Of a stretch of 64,000 bases of DNA, positions 49,204 through 59,256 are shown in pieces. The position numbers and the translations under genes are program-made. Source of the DNA: Streptomyces europaeiscabiei (GTDB lineage: Bacteria; Actinomycetota; Actinomycetes; Streptomycetales; Streptomycetaceae); contig NZ_CP107841.1 in assembly GCF_036346855.1 (NCBI RefSeq), forward strand, positions 2,484,001 through 2,548,000, written 5' to 3'. How positions within the stretch are numbered: the stretch's first letter is position 1; every line of letters starts with the position of its first letter. The notes beneath the pieces were generated by a model, which did no database searches, was not told the DNA's origin, and worked only from the letters and a program-made list of their open reading frames with translations.

Positions 49204-50289
49204 TCGCGCGTTCCCCGCCGCGATCAGTCCCGCCACGCGCTGCGCGTCCGCCAGTGACCAGGCGCCCTCCGCCACCCAGGTCCCCAGCACCCGGGCCAGC
49301 GCCTCACGGAACAGCCGGGCCCCGACCACGTGCAGCTCGGGCAGGCCCTGGGCGCCGCTGGAGAAGAGGAGCTTGCCGAAGGGGGCGAGTTCGAGGACCT
49401 CGGCGAGTACGGCGGTGGCGCGTGCGCCGGTGCGGACGAGTTCGGCGCCCAGGTCGGCGTAGACGTGCGGGAAGACACCGGCGAGGTGGGCCGCGTGGCG
49501 GTGGTACGGGTAGCCGTGCAGCAGGACCAGGTCGGTGCCGAGGCCCGCCGTGGCGCGGGCGAAGTCGGTGAGCAGGACGGGGTCGGTGGCGTCGATGCGC
49601 AGGCCCGGTTCGCCGAGGCCCGCGTGGAGTTGGAGGGGGCGGCCCGAGGCGACGGCGATCCACAGCAGGTGGCGCAGCAGGACCGGGTCGGTGAGCACTC
49701 CGCCGACCGGCCGGTGCGCGAGCCAGCGCCCCACCGCGCCGCGCACCTCCCCCGGGCCGGGCGGCTCGGGCGCGAACGCCAGGCCGTGCCGTACGCCCGC
49801 CACCGACGCGAAGGCGACGGCGTTCGCGGCGGCCGCGTGCACCGACTCGGCGAGATTGGCCAGGAACGACTCGACGGTGCCGGAGGTGTCCGCGACCTGC
49901 TCGGCGAGGAGTTCGAGGCGGACGATCTCGTGGGCGTCCGCGTCCGCGGTGGAGGCCATCTCGCCCGGCCCGGTGAGGTCCCCAGGCAGCCCCGTGTCGA
50001 CGAGGTAGGTCGTGATGCCACTGCCCCGGAGCAGCCTGCGCCCCGCCTCCAGTACGCCCAGCTCGCGGCGCCGGGCCAGGTAACGGGCCGGTGGGCAGTG
50101 CGGTTCCAGGCCCAGCAGGGGCGGGCACCAGCGGCGCACGGCGAAGCCCGTCTGGGTGTCGAAGAAGGTGGTGCCGGGCGCCGGCGGGCCCTCACTGCGG
50201 GCGAGGTGGGCCTCGAAGGTGCCGAGGCCCAGCTCCGTTCGCAGTACGCCGTGGCAGTACTGGTCCACGAGGGACGGCGTTTCGATCAT
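49183..50289 (-). CDS. amidohydrolase-family protein
   Basis: A 368-residue TIM-barrel metal hydrolase. The N-terminal DQYCHGVL replaces the classical HxH; LQLHAGLGEPG (about 245), LVLLHGYPYHRHAAHLAGVFPHVYADL (about 276-302) and LLFSSGAQGLPE (about 328) fit the branch related to the FluG N-terminal domain and amidohydrolase 2, often associated with glutamine synthetase-like gamma-glutamyl ligases. None of those is adjacent here. Substrate unknown. Confidence 0.8.
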   Translation of the reverse strand: MIETPSLVDQYCHGVLRTELGLGTFEAHLARSEGPPAPGTTFFDTQTGFAVRRWCPPLLGLEPHCPPARYLARRRELGVLEAGRRLLRGSGITTYLVDTGLPGDLTGPGEMASTADADAHEIVRLELLAEQVADTSGTVESFLANLAESVHAAAANAVAFASVAGVRHGLAFAPEPPGPGEVRGAVGRWLAHRPVGGVLTDPVLLRHLLWIAVASGRPLQLHAGLGEPGLRIDATDPVLLTDFARATAGLGTDLVLLHGYPYHRHAAHLAGVFPHVYADLGAELVRTGARATAVLAEVLELAPFGKLLFSSGAQGLPELHVVGARLFREALARVLGTWVAEGAWSLADAQRVAGLIAAGNARRVYGLG

Positions 50290-50346
50290 CGGGCTCCCCG
50301 AGGCTGGACCTGTGAACTCCCACAGGTCCTAACGGGTGAGCCGGGC

Positions 50347-50709
50347 TCAGGTGTTGCTGTTGGCGGGGCCGCCGACCTGGATTCCGGCCATCCGCGACCA
50401 CTCGTACGGGCCGGTCCGCACCTTGGCGGCGAACTCTCCGTCGAAGTCCTCGTGGACGGTGACGCCGGCCTTCTGCACGGCCTGCTCGGCGATGGGGTGG
50501 CTGGGGGCCACCAGGTCGCCCCAGCCGCCGTCCTCACCGACGAGCACGATGCGGGCTCCGAGCCGGCCGATGTAGGCGACCTGGGCCTCGGCTCCGCCGT
50601 GGGCCTTGGAGAAGGCGGTGATCTGCTTGGCGAGCTTGGCCGCCTTGCGCTCGGCCTTGGCGGCCTGCTTGGCGTCGGTGCCCTCGTCAACCTGCTTGGT
50701 GTCTGCCAT
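50347..50709 (-). CDS. conserved hypothetical protein
   Basis: A 120-residue soluble protein: a Lys/Ala-rich N-terminal helix (DAKQAAKAERKAAKLAKQ) and a small alpha/beta part (VAYIGRLGARIVLVGEDGGWGDLVAPS, VHEDFDGEFAAKVRTGPYEWSRMAGIQVGG). A leaderless -10 box TAGCAT (minus strand, 50722-50717) stands seven bases before the ATG. Conserved in streptomycetes next to ctaB as far as I recall. No family name recognised. Confidence 0.8.
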   Translation of the reverse strand: MADTKQVDEGTDAKQAAKAERKAAKLAKQITAFSKAHGGAEAQVAYIGRLGARIVLVGEDGGWGDLVAPSHPIAEQAVQKAGVTVHEDFDGEFAAKVRTGPYEWSRMAGIQVGGPANSNT

Positions 50710-50871
50710 GGCCAGGATGCTACCGATGGGTAGAGCAGGGGACGACGCCAGGCCCACGTGGCCTTGAACACGAAACCCGCGCCCTTTGTTCTTCAGAGGC
50801 GCGGGGATCCGCGTTCTTCGGGAGCGCGGAGATCCGCGCGACAGGCCACGAACCACCCGCGGCCGAAGGAT

Positions 50872-51834
50872 TCAGCGCAGGAACGGGTCCACCGCCACTG
50901 CCACGAACAGCAGCGACACGTACGTGATCGACCAGTGGAACAGACGCATTTCCTTGAGCTTGCCGCCGGTCGCGCCGCTCTTCGCGCGGTTCTGGAGGGC
51001 GTGGGCCTCCCAGAGCCACCAGCCGCCGGTCACCACGGCGACCGCCGTGTAGAACCAGCCCGTGTAGCCGAGCGGGGTCAGCATCAGGGAGACCGCCACC
51101 ATCACCCAGCTGTAGAGGACGATCTGCCGCGCGACCACCCTGTTGGAGGCGACCACCGGAAGCATCGGGACGCCGACGCGGGCGTAGTCGTCCTTGACCT
51201 TCATGGAGAGCGGCCAGTAGTGCGGCGGCGTCCAGAAGAAGATGACCAGGAAGAGGATCACCGCGGCCCACGACATCGAGTTCGTGACGGCGGACCAGCC
51301 GATGAGGACCGGCATGCAGCCGGCGATGCCGCCCCAGACGATGTTCTGGGACGTACGTCGTTTGAGGATCATGGTGTAGACGACGACGTAGAAGAGGAGC
51401 GCCCCGAGCGACAGCCAGGCGGACAGCCAGTTGACGAGGAGCCCGAACCAGGCGGTGGCGACGACCGCGAGGGTGATGCCGAAGACGAGGCCCTCACGGG
51501 GGGTGACCATGCCGGTGACCAGCGGGCGCTGCGAGGTGCGCTCCATGAGCGCGTCGATGTCCCGGTCGATGTACATGTTGAGCGCGTTGGCACCGCCCGC
51601 CGAGAGGTAGCCGCCGATGCATGTGGCGAGCACCAGCCAGAGATCCGGGACGCCCTGCTCCGCGAGGAACATCACCGGAACGGTGGTGATCAGCAGAAGC
51701 TCGATGATCCGTGGCTTCGTGAGCGCCACGAACGCCTTGGCTCGGGCCCCGATCGGCCGCTGACCCCGGCTGCTGCTCGTGCTGCTCGCCCCGAGCACTC
51801 CCGGTGGACGGGATTCGACGGCCGTCACGCACAC
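50872..51834 (-). CDS. ctaB: protohaem IX farnesyltransferase (haem O synthase), CtaB
   Basis: A 320-residue UbiA-family prenyltransferase with about nine helices. The two Asp-rich sites are [18 protein letters not shown] (about 85-102) and the cytoplasmic [13 protein letters not shown] (about 213-225); [12 protein letters not shown] lies before the second. It adds a farnesyl group to haem B to form haem O, the CtaA substrate. GTG 51834 or the GTG six bases on (51828) may be the start. Confidence 0.95.
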   Translation of the reverse strand: MCVTAVESRPPGVLGASSTSSSRGQRPIGARAKAFVALTKPRIIELLLITTVPVMFLAEQGVPDLWLVLATCIGGYLSAGGANALNMYIDRDIDALMERTSQRPLVTGMVTPREGLVFGITLAVVATAWFGLLVNWLSAWLSLGALLFYVVVYTMILKRRTSQNIVWGGIAGCMPVLIGWSAVTNSMSWAAVILFLVIFFWTPPHYWPLSMKVKDDYARVGVPMLPVVASNRVVARQIVLYSWVMVAVSLMLTPLGYTGWFYTAVAVVTGGWWLWEAHALQNRAKSGATGGKLKEMRLFHWSITYVSLLFVAVAVDPFLR

Positions 51835-52204
51835 CCCTGACAGAGACTCCCAGCAAGCCTTTCGGTTGTGAACTCCCCGTAACGGCTCGCGCGTACCACG
51901 CCACTGTAGACGTTGCCCAGAGCCAGCCTTTCAAGGGGGTGGGGTCGTGTTTGGGAGGCACCCCGTGGCGAGCCGAACACACTTCGGTTGAGCAGTCGGA
52001 TGAGCGGTTCCGTATTCAGATGTCGAACAGCGGAACCCCCTGGTCTCAGCATGCGAGCCACTGGTCGGGAGGCGGACCTGACACAGTCCCGGCAGTCTGG
52101 AAATGACTCGAAAAAATGCGCGTTCCTACGGGGGTAGGCTCGACAACGGCCGGTGCCGTGAAGAACACCGGCACGAGACATGTGGAGAGGAGCCCTGACC
52201 CAGG
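51835..52204. other. 370-bp divergent promoter region of ctaB and tkt
   Basis: No gene. It has a relatively AT-rich patch near 52100-52125, TAGGCT (52134-52139) as a possible rightward -10 box, and a GCCGGTG/CACCGGC hairpin (about 52149-52172) in the tkt leader before the GGAGAGGAG ribosome site. Confidence 0.5.
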
Positions 52205-54292
52205 GTGAGCAGCAAGCCGACCACTACAGACCTCGCGTGGACCGAGTTGGACCAGCGTGCCGTCGACACGGCCCGAGTCCTGGCAGCCGACGCCGTACAG
52301 AAGGTCGGCAACGGCCATCCGGGTACGGCGATGAGCCTCGCGCCCGCCGCGTACACCCTCTTCCAGAAGGTGATGCGCCACGACCCCGCCGACCCCGACT
52401 GGGTGGGCCGTGACCGGTTCGTCCTGTCCGCCGGCCACTCCTCCCTGACCCTCTACATCCAGCTGTACCTGGGTGGCTTCGGCCTGGAGCTGGAGGACCT
52501 GGAGTCCTTCCGCACCTGGGGTTCGAAGACCCCGGGCCACCCGGAGTACGGGCACACCAAGGCCGTCGAGACGACGACCGGGCCGCTGGGCCAGGGTGTC
52601 GCCAACGCGGTGGGCATGGCGATGGCCGCCCGTTACGAGCGCGGTCTGTTCGACCCCGAGACCGCCGTCGGCGAGTCGCCGTTCGATCACCACATCTTCG
52701 TGATCGCCGGTGACGGCTGTCTCCAGGAGGGCATCTCCGCCGAGGCGTCCTCGCTGGCCGGTCACCAGAAGCTCGGCAACCTGGTCCTGTTGTGGGACGA
52801 CAACCACATCTCGATCGAGGGCGACACCGAGACGGCCGTCTCCGAGGACACCGCCAAGCGGTACGAGGCGTACGGCTGGCACGTGCAGCGCGTCGAGCCG
52901 AAGGCGAACGGCGACCTCGACCCGGCCGCGCTGTTCGAGGCGATCGAGGCCGCGAAGGCCGTCACCGACAGGCCGTCGTTCATCGCGATGCGCTCGATCA
53001 TCGCCTGGCCCGCCCCCAACGCGCAGAACACCGAGGCCGCGCACGGCTCGGCACTCGGCGCGGACGAGGTCGCGGCCACCAAGCGGGTTCTCGGCTTCGA
53101 CCCGGAGAAGAACTTCGAGGTCGCGGGCGAGGTCATCGCGCACACGCGCGCCCTGGGCGAGCGTGGCCGTGAGGCCCGTGCCGTCTGGGAGAAGCAGCTC
53201 CAGGAGTGGCGCGACGGCAACGCCGAGCGGGCCGCGGAGTTCGACCGGATCAGCGCGGGCGAGCTGCCCGAGGGCTGGGAGTCGCACCTGCCGGAGTTCG
53301 AGACGGGCAAGAGCGTCGCGACGCGTGCCGCGTCCGGCAAGGTCCTGCAGGCGCTCGGCGCGGTCGTCCCCGAACTGTGGGGCGGCTCGGCCGACCTCGC
53401 CGGTTCGAACAACACGACGATCGACAAGACGTCGTCCTTCCTCCCGGCGGACAACCCGCTGGCGGAGGCGAACCCCTACGGCCGCACGATCCACTTCGGC
53501 ATCCGCGAGCACTCCATGGCCGCGGAGATGAACGGCATCGCGCTGCACGGCAACACCCGTATCTTCGGCGGCACGTTCCTGGTGTTCTCCGACTACATGC
53601 GCAACGCCGTACGCCTGTCCGCGCTGATGCACCTGCCGGTGACGTACGTCTGGACGCACGACTCCATCGGTCTCGGCGAGGACGGCCCGACCCACCAGCC
53701 GGTCGAACACCTGGCCTCCCTGCGGGCGATCCCGGGCCTGAACATCGTCCGCCCGGCCGACGCCAACGAGACGACGATCGCCTGGCGCGAGATCCTCAAG
53801 CGCTGGACCAAGGAGTTCGGCAAGGGCGCCCCGCACGGTCTGGCGCTCACCCGCCAGGGCGTGCCGACGTACGAGGCCAACGAGAATGCCGCCAAGGGTG
53901 GTTACGTCCTGTTCGACGCCGAGGGCGGCGACGCCCAGGTCGTCCTGATCGCCACCGGGTCCGAGGTGCACGTGGCCGTGGAGGCCCGTGAGCGGCTCCA
54001 GGCGCAGGGCGTGCCCACCCGGGTGGTGTCCATGCCGTCCGTGGAGTGGTTCGAGGAGCAGGACCAGGGGTACCGGGACAGCGTTCTGCCGCCGGCCGTC
54101 AAGGCGCGGGTCGCGGTCGAGGCCGGTATCGGTCTGACCTGGCACCGGTACGTCGGTGACGCCGGCCGCATCGTTTCGCTGGAGCACTTCGGCGCTTCGG
54201 CCGACGGCAAGGTCCTCTTCCAGGAGTTCGGCTTCACTGCCGAGAACGTGGCCGCGGTCGCGCAGGAATCGCTCGCAGCCGCTCAGCGCTGA
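52205..54292 (+). CDS. tkt: transketolase
   Basis: A 695-residue thiamine diphosphate enzyme. [16 protein letters not shown] (about 35-50), the ThDP motif beginning [13 protein letters not shown] (about 162), [15 protein letters not shown] (about 427-441) and [20 protein letters not shown] (about 483-502) are complete. It moves two-carbon units between sugar phosphates in the non-oxidative pentose phosphate pathway. GTG start with a GGAGAGGAG site about 14 bases upstream. First gene of the operon tkt-tal-zwf-opcA-pgl. Confidence 0.96.
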   Translation: MSSKPTTTDLAWTELDQRAVDTARVLAADAVQKVGNGHPGTAMSLAPAAYTLFQKVMRHDPADPDWVGRDRFVLSAGHSSLTLYIQLYLGGFGLELEDLESFRTWGSKTPGHPEYGHTKAVETTTGPLGQGVANAVGMAMAARYERGLFDPETAVGESPFDHHIFVIAGDGCLQEGISAEASSLAGHQKLGNLVLLWDDNHISIEGDTETAVSEDTAKRYEAYGWHVQRVEPKANGDLDPAALFEAIEAAKAVTDRPSFIAMRSIIAWPAPNAQNTEAAHGSALGADEVAATKRVLGFDPEKNFEVAGEVIAHTRALGERGREARAVWEKQLQEWRDGNAERAAEFDRISAGELPEGWESHLPEFETGKSVATRAASGKVLQALGAVVPELWGGSADLAGSNNTTIDKTSSFLPADNPLAEANPYGRTIHFGIREHSMAAEMNGIALHGNTRIFGGTFLVFSDYMRNAVRLSALMHLPVTYVWTHDSIGLGEDGPTHQPVEHLASLRAIPGLNIVRPADANETTIAWREILKRWTKEFGKGAPHGLALTRQGVPTYEANENAAKGGYVLFDAEGGDAQVVLIATGSEVHVAVEARERLQAQGVPTRVVSMPSVEWFEEQDQGYRDSVLPPAVKARVAVEAGIGLTWHRYVGDAGRIVSLEHFGASADGKVLFQEFGFTAENVAAVAQESLAAAQR

Positions 54293-54327
54293 CGCTCTAC
54301 ACACGACACGTAGGAGATGGAATTTCC

Positions 54328-55446
54328 ATGACAGACGCACTCAAGCGCCTCTCCGAGGAGGGCGTCGCGATCTGGCTGGACGACCTGTCGCGCAAGCGCA
54401 TCACGTCCGGCAACCTCGCCGAGCTGCTCGACCAGCAGCACGTCGTGGGCGTCACCACCAACCCGTCGATCTTCCAGAAGGCGATCAGCAGCGGTGACGG
54501 CTACGAGCAGCAGGTCTCCGACCTCGCCGCCCGCAAGGTCACCGTCGAAGAGGCCATCCGCATGATCACGACGGCGGACGTCCGCGACGCCGCCGACATC
54601 CTGCGCCCGGTCTTCGACGCGACCGGCGGCCAGGACGGCCGGGTCTCCATCGAGGTCGACCCGCGCCTGGCGCACAACACCAAGGCCACCGTGGCCGAGG
54701 CCAAGCAGCTTGCCTGGCTGGTGGACCGCCCCAACACGCTGATCAAGATCCCGGCCACGCTGGGCGGCCTGCCGGCCATCACCGAGGTCATCGGTCTCGG
54801 CATCAGCGTCAACGTCACGCTGATCTTCTCGCTCGAGCGTTACCGCCTGGTCATGGACGCCTACCTCGCCGGTCTGGAGAAGGCCAAGGAGCGCGGCCTG
54901 GACCTGTCGAAGATCCACTCCGTGGCGTCCTTCTTCGTGTCCCGCGTGGACACCGAGATCGACAAGCGGATCGACGCGCTCGGCACCGACGAGGCCAAGG
55001 CCGCCCGTGGCAAGGCCGGTGTCGCCAACGCCCGCCTCGCCTACCAGGCGTACGAAGAGGTCTTCGACGGCAAGCGCTGGAGCGACCTGGAGGGCGCGGG
55101 CGCCAACAAGCAGCGTCCGCTGTGGGCCTCGACCGGCGTCAAGGACCCGGCGTACAAGAGCACGCTGTACGTCGACGAGCTGGTCGCGCCGAACACGGTG
55201 AACACCATGCCGGAGGCCACGCTGGAGGCCACCGCGGCGAGCGGCGAGATCCGCGGCAACGCGATCGCCGGGACGTACGAGCAGTCGCGTGCCGAGCTGG
55301 ACGCGGTCGAGAAGCTCGGGATCTCGTACGACGAGGTCGTCCAGCTGCTGGAGGCCGAGGGCGTCGAGAAGTTCGAGGCGTCCTGGAACGACCTGCTCAA
55401 GTCGACCGAGGCGGAGCTTCAGCGCCTCGCACCCTCGGAGGGCTGA
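54328..55446 (+). CDS. tal: transaldolase
   Basis: A 372-residue TIM-barrel of the actinobacterial/plant-type transaldolase group. [13 protein letters not shown] (about 36-48), the Schiff-base lysine in TLIKIPAT (about 137), [12 protein letters not shown] and [17 protein letters not shown] are present. It transfers dihydroxyacetone between sugar phosphates. The ATG has GGAGATGG upstream, and the gene is 35 bases from tkt. Confidence 0.96.
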   Translation: MTDALKRLSEEGVAIWLDDLSRKRITSGNLAELLDQQHVVGVTTNPSIFQKAISSGDGYEQQVSDLAARKVTVEEAIRMITTADVRDAADILRPVFDATGGQDGRVSIEVDPRLAHNTKATVAEAKQLAWLVDRPNTLIKIPATLGGLPAITEVIGLGISVNVTLIFSLERYRLVMDAYLAGLEKAKERGLDLSKIHSVASFFVSRVDTEIDKRIDALGTDEAKAARGKAGVANARLAYQAYEEVFDGKRWSDLEGAGANKQRPLWASTGVKDPAYKSTLYVDELVAPNTVNTMPEATLEATAASGEIRGNAIAGTYEQSRAELDAVEKLGISYDEVVQLLEAEGVEKFEASWNDLLKSTEAELQRLAPSEG

Positions 55447-55451
55447 ACACC

Positions 55452-56975
55452 TTGTCGAGCAGCAATCCGCTGCGTGACGCCGCGGACCGACGGCTCCCGC
55501 GTATCGCGGGGCCGTCGGGCCTGGTCATCTTCGGCGTCACAGGCGATTTGTCACGTAAAAAGCTGATGCCTGCCGTGTACGACCTCGCCAACCGCGGACT
55601 GCTGCCGCCGGGCTTCTCGCTCGTCGGCTTCGCACGCCGGGAGTGGGCGAACGAGGACTTCGCGCAGGAGGTGCACGACGCGGTCAAGGAGCACGCCCGT
55701 ACACCCTTCCGCGAGGAGGTCTGGCAGCAGCTCATCCAGGGCATGCGGTTCGTCCAGGGCACCTTCGACGACGACGAGTCCTTCGAGCGGCTGCGCGACA
55801 CCATCGAGGAACTGGACAAGGCACAGGGCACGGGCGGCAACTTCGCCTTCTACCTCTCCGTGCCGCCGTCCGCGTTCCCGGTCGTCATCCAGCAGCTGAA
55901 GAAGCACGGCCTGGCCGACCAGAGCAGCGGCTCCTGGCGGCGCGCGGTCATCGAGAAGCCGTTCGGCCACAACCTGGAGTCGGCGGAGGACCTCAACAAG
56001 GTCGTCCACGAGGTCTTCGCCCCGGACCAGGTCTTCCGCATCGACCACTACCTGGGCAAGGAGACCGTCCAGAACATTCTGGCGCTCCGTTTCGCCAACA
56101 CGATGTTCGAGCCGATCTGGAACCGGTCGTTCGTCGACCACGTGCAGATCACGATGGCCGAGGACATCGGCATCGGCGGCCGCGCCGGCTACTACGACGG
56201 CATCGGCGCCGCCCGTGACGTCATCCAGAACCACCTGCTCCAGCTGATGGCGCTGACCGCGATGGAGGAGCCCGCCTCCTTCGACGCGGACGCGCTCGCC
56301 GCCGAGAAGACCAAGGTCCTCGGCGCGGTGAAGCTGCCGAAGGACCTGGGCCGGGACACCGTGTTCGCGCAGTACGCGGCCGGCTGGCAGGGCGGCGAGA
56401 AGGTCATCGGCTACCTCGAAGAGGACGGCATCGACCGCAAGTCGAAGACCGACACCTACGCGGCGATCAAGGTCCAGGTCGACAACCGCCGCTGGGCGGG
56501 CGTCCCCTTCTATCTGCGGACGGGCAAGCGCCTCGGCCGCCGGGTGACGGAGATCGCGGTGGTCTTCCAGCGCGCCCCGCACTCCCCGTTCGACTCCACC
56601 GCCACCGAGGAACTGGGCCAGAACGCGATCGTCATCCGCGTCCAGCCCGACGAGGGCGTGACGGTCCGCTTCGGCTCCAAGGTGCCCGGCACGTCGATGG
56701 AGATCCGGGACGTGTCGATGGACTTCGCGTACGGCGAGTCCTTCACCGAGTCGTCGCCCGAGGCGTACGAGCGCCTCATCCTGGACGTCCTCCTCGGCGA
56801 CTCGAACCTCTTCCCGCGCACCGAGGAGGTCGAGCTGTCCTGGAAGATCCTCGACCCGATCGAGGAGTACTGGGACAGGAGCGGCAGGCCCGCGCAGTAC
56901 CAGGCGGGCACGTGGGGTCCCGTCGAGGCGGACGAGATGCTCGAGCGAGACGGACGGAGCTGGCGTCGGCCATGA
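55452..56975 (+). CDS. zwf: glucose-6-phosphate 1-dehydrogenase
   Basis: A 507-residue protein with the nucleotide fold GVTGDLSRKKLMPAVYDL (about 30-47) and the catalytic RIDHYLGKE (about 196-204). It makes 6-phosphogluconolactone and NADPH. The start is TTG at 55452, nine bases after CGGAGGG, which overlaps the tal stop region; homolog N-termini (SSNPLRDAADRRLPRIAGP) agree. Longer frames upstream are inside tal. Confidence 0.95.
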   Translation: MSSSNPLRDAADRRLPRIAGPSGLVIFGVTGDLSRKKLMPAVYDLANRGLLPPGFSLVGFARREWANEDFAQEVHDAVKEHARTPFREEVWQQLIQGMRFVQGTFDDDESFERLRDTIEELDKAQGTGGNFAFYLSVPPSAFPVVIQQLKKHGLADQSSGSWRRAVIEKPFGHNLESAEDLNKVVHEVFAPDQVFRIDHYLGKETVQNILALRFANTMFEPIWNRSFVDHVQITMAEDIGIGGRAGYYDGIGAARDVIQNHLLQLMALTAMEEPASFDADALAAEKTKVLGAVKLPKDLGRDTVFAQYAAGWQGGEKVIGYLEEDGIDRKSKTDTYAAIKVQVDNRRWAGVPFYLRTGKRLGRRVTEIAVVFQRAPHSPFDSTATEELGQNAIVIRVQPDEGVTVRFGSKVPGTSMEIRDVSMDFAYGESFTESSPEAYERLILDVLLGDSNLFPRTEEVELSWKILDPIEEYWDRSGRPAQYQAGTWGPVEADEMLERDGRSWRRP

Positions 56976-58201
56976 AGACAGACCTCACGGACACCACGGC
57001 CAGCAAGATCAACAAGGCGCTGGTGAAAGCCCGCCGGGAGATAGGCACCCCGGCCGTCGGCATGGTGCTCACGCTGGTCATCGTGACGGACGAGGAGAAC
57101 GCGTACGACGCGCTCAAGTCCGCCAACGACGCCTCCCGCGAGCACCCGTCGCGCACGATCGTGGTCATCAAGCGCGTCTCCCGCTCCGCCCGCGACCGCA
57201 CGAAGTCCCGCCTCGACGCCGAGGTACGGGTGGGCGCGGACGCGGGCACCGGCGACACGGTCGTGCTGCGGCTGTACGGCGAGGTCGCGGACCACGCCCA
57301 GTCGGTCGTGCTTCCGCTGCTGCTGCCGGACGCGCCGGTGGTCGTCTGGTGGCCGGTCAACGCGCCGCTCGACCCGGCCCGAGACCCGCTGGGCGCGCTC
57401 GGCCAGCGCCGGGTCACCGACAGCTACGCCGCCGAGAAGCCCATCGACGAGCTGCGGACCCGCGCCGACAACTACGAGCCCGGCGACACGGATCTGGCCT
57501 GGACCCGGATCACCCCGTGGCGTTCCATGCTGGCCGCCGCGCTCGACCAGGTGGACTGCGAGGTCATCTCCGCGGAGGTGCAGGGCGAGCAGTACAACCC
57601 GAGCGTGGAGCTGCTGGCGATGTGGCTGGCGGACCGGCTCCACGTCCATGTACGGCGTGGGGTGTCGGCCGGGCCCGGCCTCAACGAGGTGCGGTTGCTG
57701 ACCAGCACCGGTCCCATCCGGCTGTACCGCCCCAATGGGGGCCTCGCCCTCCTCACGCTGGAGGACCAGCCGGACCGGGCGGTCGCGCTGAAGCGCCGCG
57801 AGACGTCCGAGCTGCTGGCGGAGGAGCTGCGCAGGCTCGACCCCGACGACACGTACGCGTCGGCACTGCGGTTCGGGGTGGACCGGCTGGGAGGCACCGG
57901 TGCGCTCGGGGGTTCGGCGAGTGCGCTGACGGCTGCCACGGCCGGGGCGACCTCCACGGCCGCGACGACCGCTGCGGCCGATGCTCCGAGGACTGCTTCG
58001 GCTCCCGTTTCCGGCTACGAGCCGGGTTCGGCCGTCGCGCCGTCGTCCTCTCCGGCCCGTCCGTCCGGGTTGGCGTTGCCGCCTGCGGCTCCGTCGGCTT
58101 CGGAGGCATCAGCGGGATCGGCGGGATCGGCCGGTGACGACGACTCCGAGCGGCCCACTCCGGCGCAGATGCCGCCCGTGAAGAAGGCGGCCGCGCCGTG
58201 A
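56972..58201 (+). CDS. opcA: OpcA, glucose-6-phosphate dehydrogenase assembly/allosteric protein
   Basis: A 409-residue protein matching OpcA up to about residue 315 (RTIVVIKRVSRSARDRTKSRLDAEV, VVWWPVNAPLDPARDPLGALGQRR, DTDLAWTRITPWRSMLAAALDQ). OpcA is needed for full activity of G6PDH in cyanobacteria and actinobacteria. The last about 90 residues are a low-complexity Ala/Ser/Pro tail (TAATAGATSTAATTAAADAP) not seen in the core family. ATGA overlap with zwf, GTGA overlap with pgl. Confidence 0.93.
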   Translation: MKTDLTDTTASKINKALVKARREIGTPAVGMVLTLVIVTDEENAYDALKSANDASREHPSRTIVVIKRVSRSARDRTKSRLDAEVRVGADAGTGDTVVLRLYGEVADHAQSVVLPLLLPDAPVVVWWPVNAPLDPARDPLGALGQRRVTDSYAAEKPIDELRTRADNYEPGDTDLAWTRITPWRSMLAAALDQVDCEVISAEVQGEQYNPSVELLAMWLADRLHVHVRRGVSAGPGLNEVRLLTSTGPIRLYRPNGGLALLTLEDQPDRAVALKRRETSELLAEELRRLDPDDTYASALRFGVDRLGGTGALGGSASALTAATAGATSTAATTAAADAPRTASAPVSGYEPGSAVAPSSSPARPSGLALPPAAPSASEASAGSAGSAGDDDSERPTPAQMPPVKKAAAP

Positions 58202-58980
58202 GTACTCCGCAGTTGGTCGTGCACCGCGACAAGGAGCTGATGGCTCAGGCGGCGGCGGCCCGGCTGATCACCAAGGTCGTGGACGCGCAGGCCTCGCGCG
58301 GCTACGCCTCGGTGGTCCTCACGGGTGGCCGCAACGGCAACGGGCTGCTCGCCGCGCTGGCGGCGGCGCCCGCCCGGGACGCGATCGACTGGGGCCGGCT
58401 GGACCTGTGGTGGGGTGACGAGCGGTTCCTGCCCGAGGGCGACTCCGAGCGCAATGTCACCCAGGCTCGGGAGGCGCTGCTGGACTCGGTGCCGCTGGAC
58501 CCGAAGCGGGTGCATGCCATGCCCGCGTCGGACGGGCCGTGGGGTGCCGATGTGGACGCGGCGGCCGCGGCGTACGCGGAGGAGCTGGCGCGGGCGGCGG
58601 GGCCGGAGAACCGTGGCTCGGTGCCCACGTTCGACGTGCTGATGCTGGGGGTCGGCCCGGACACCCATGTGGCCTCGCTCTTCCCCGAGTTGCCGGCCGT
58701 GCGGGAGACCGAACGGACGGTCGTGGGGGTCCGTGGTGCGCCGAAGCCGCCGCCGACGCGGGTCACGCTGACGCTGCCCGCGATCCGTGCGGCGCGTGAG
58801 GTGTGGCTCCTCGCCGCCGGTGAGGACAAGGCGCGGGCCTCGGCCATCGCGTTGTCCGGTGCGGGGGAGATCCAGGCTCCGGCCGCGGGTGCGTACGGAA
58901 GGTCGCGCACCCTGTGGCTGCTGGACTCGGCGGCGGCCTCGCAACTGCCGCGGTCGCTGTATCCGCCGGCGTCGCCCTGA
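58198..58980 (+). CDS. pgl: 6-phosphogluconolactonase
   Basis: A 260-residue NagB/RpiA-fold enzyme of the DevB type. VLTGGRNGNGLLAAL (about 40-54), LWWGDERFLPEGDSERN (about 70-86) and LMLGVGPDTHVASLFP (about 150-165) form the active site. It hydrolyses the lactone made by Zwf. GTG start overlapping the opcA stop. It ends the pentose phosphate operon and is followed by a large inverted repeat. Confidence 0.95.
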   Translation: MSTPQLVVHRDKELMAQAAAARLITKVVDAQASRGYASVVLTGGRNGNGLLAALAAAPARDAIDWGRLDLWWGDERFLPEGDSERNVTQAREALLDSVPLDPKRVHAMPASDGPWGADVDAAAAAYAEELARAAGPENRGSVPTFDVLMLGVGPDTHVASLFPELPAVRETERTVVGVRGAPKPPPTRVTLTLPAIRAAREVWLLAAGEDKARASAIALSGAGEIQAPAAGAYGRSRTLWLLDSAAASQLPRSLYPPASP

Positions 58981-59256
58981 CGGCTTGTTTCGCCCCCACC
59001 GCCCCTACCCGTTCCCATCCCCAGGGGCGCTGCACCTTCGACCCCGAGAGGGTGCGTTGTCGGGTGCGGGCGGGTGGGGGCTGGTCGCGCAGTTCCCCGC
59101 GCCCCTCAAAAAACCAGGGGCCGCGTCCCATCGTTTTTCGGCGGCCCGCAGGGCCGTCGCCTTCAGGGGCGCGGGGAACTGCGCGAGCACCCCCCACCGG
59201 ACCCGCGGACAGAGGTCGAAGGGGCGCTGCCCCTGGGGATGGCGGGGGCGAAAAAC
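58981..59256. repeat. nested inverted repeats between convergent genes
   Basis: Perfect 22-base arms at 59085-59106 and 59165-59186 form the core. Outside them, TTTCGCCCCC... and CCCCAGGGGCGCTGC (58986-59032) are mirrored by 59222-59254. The core arm is identical to a 22-base copy at 22663-22684. It probably terminates both pgl and the MFS gene. Confidence 0.8.

Noticed and set aside
52046..54340. Long open frame (764 codons) on the minus strand opposite tkt
   Set aside because: It is a shadow of the high-GC transketolase gene; its composition is Arg/Gly/Asp/His-rich without domains, and tkt is fully conserved.
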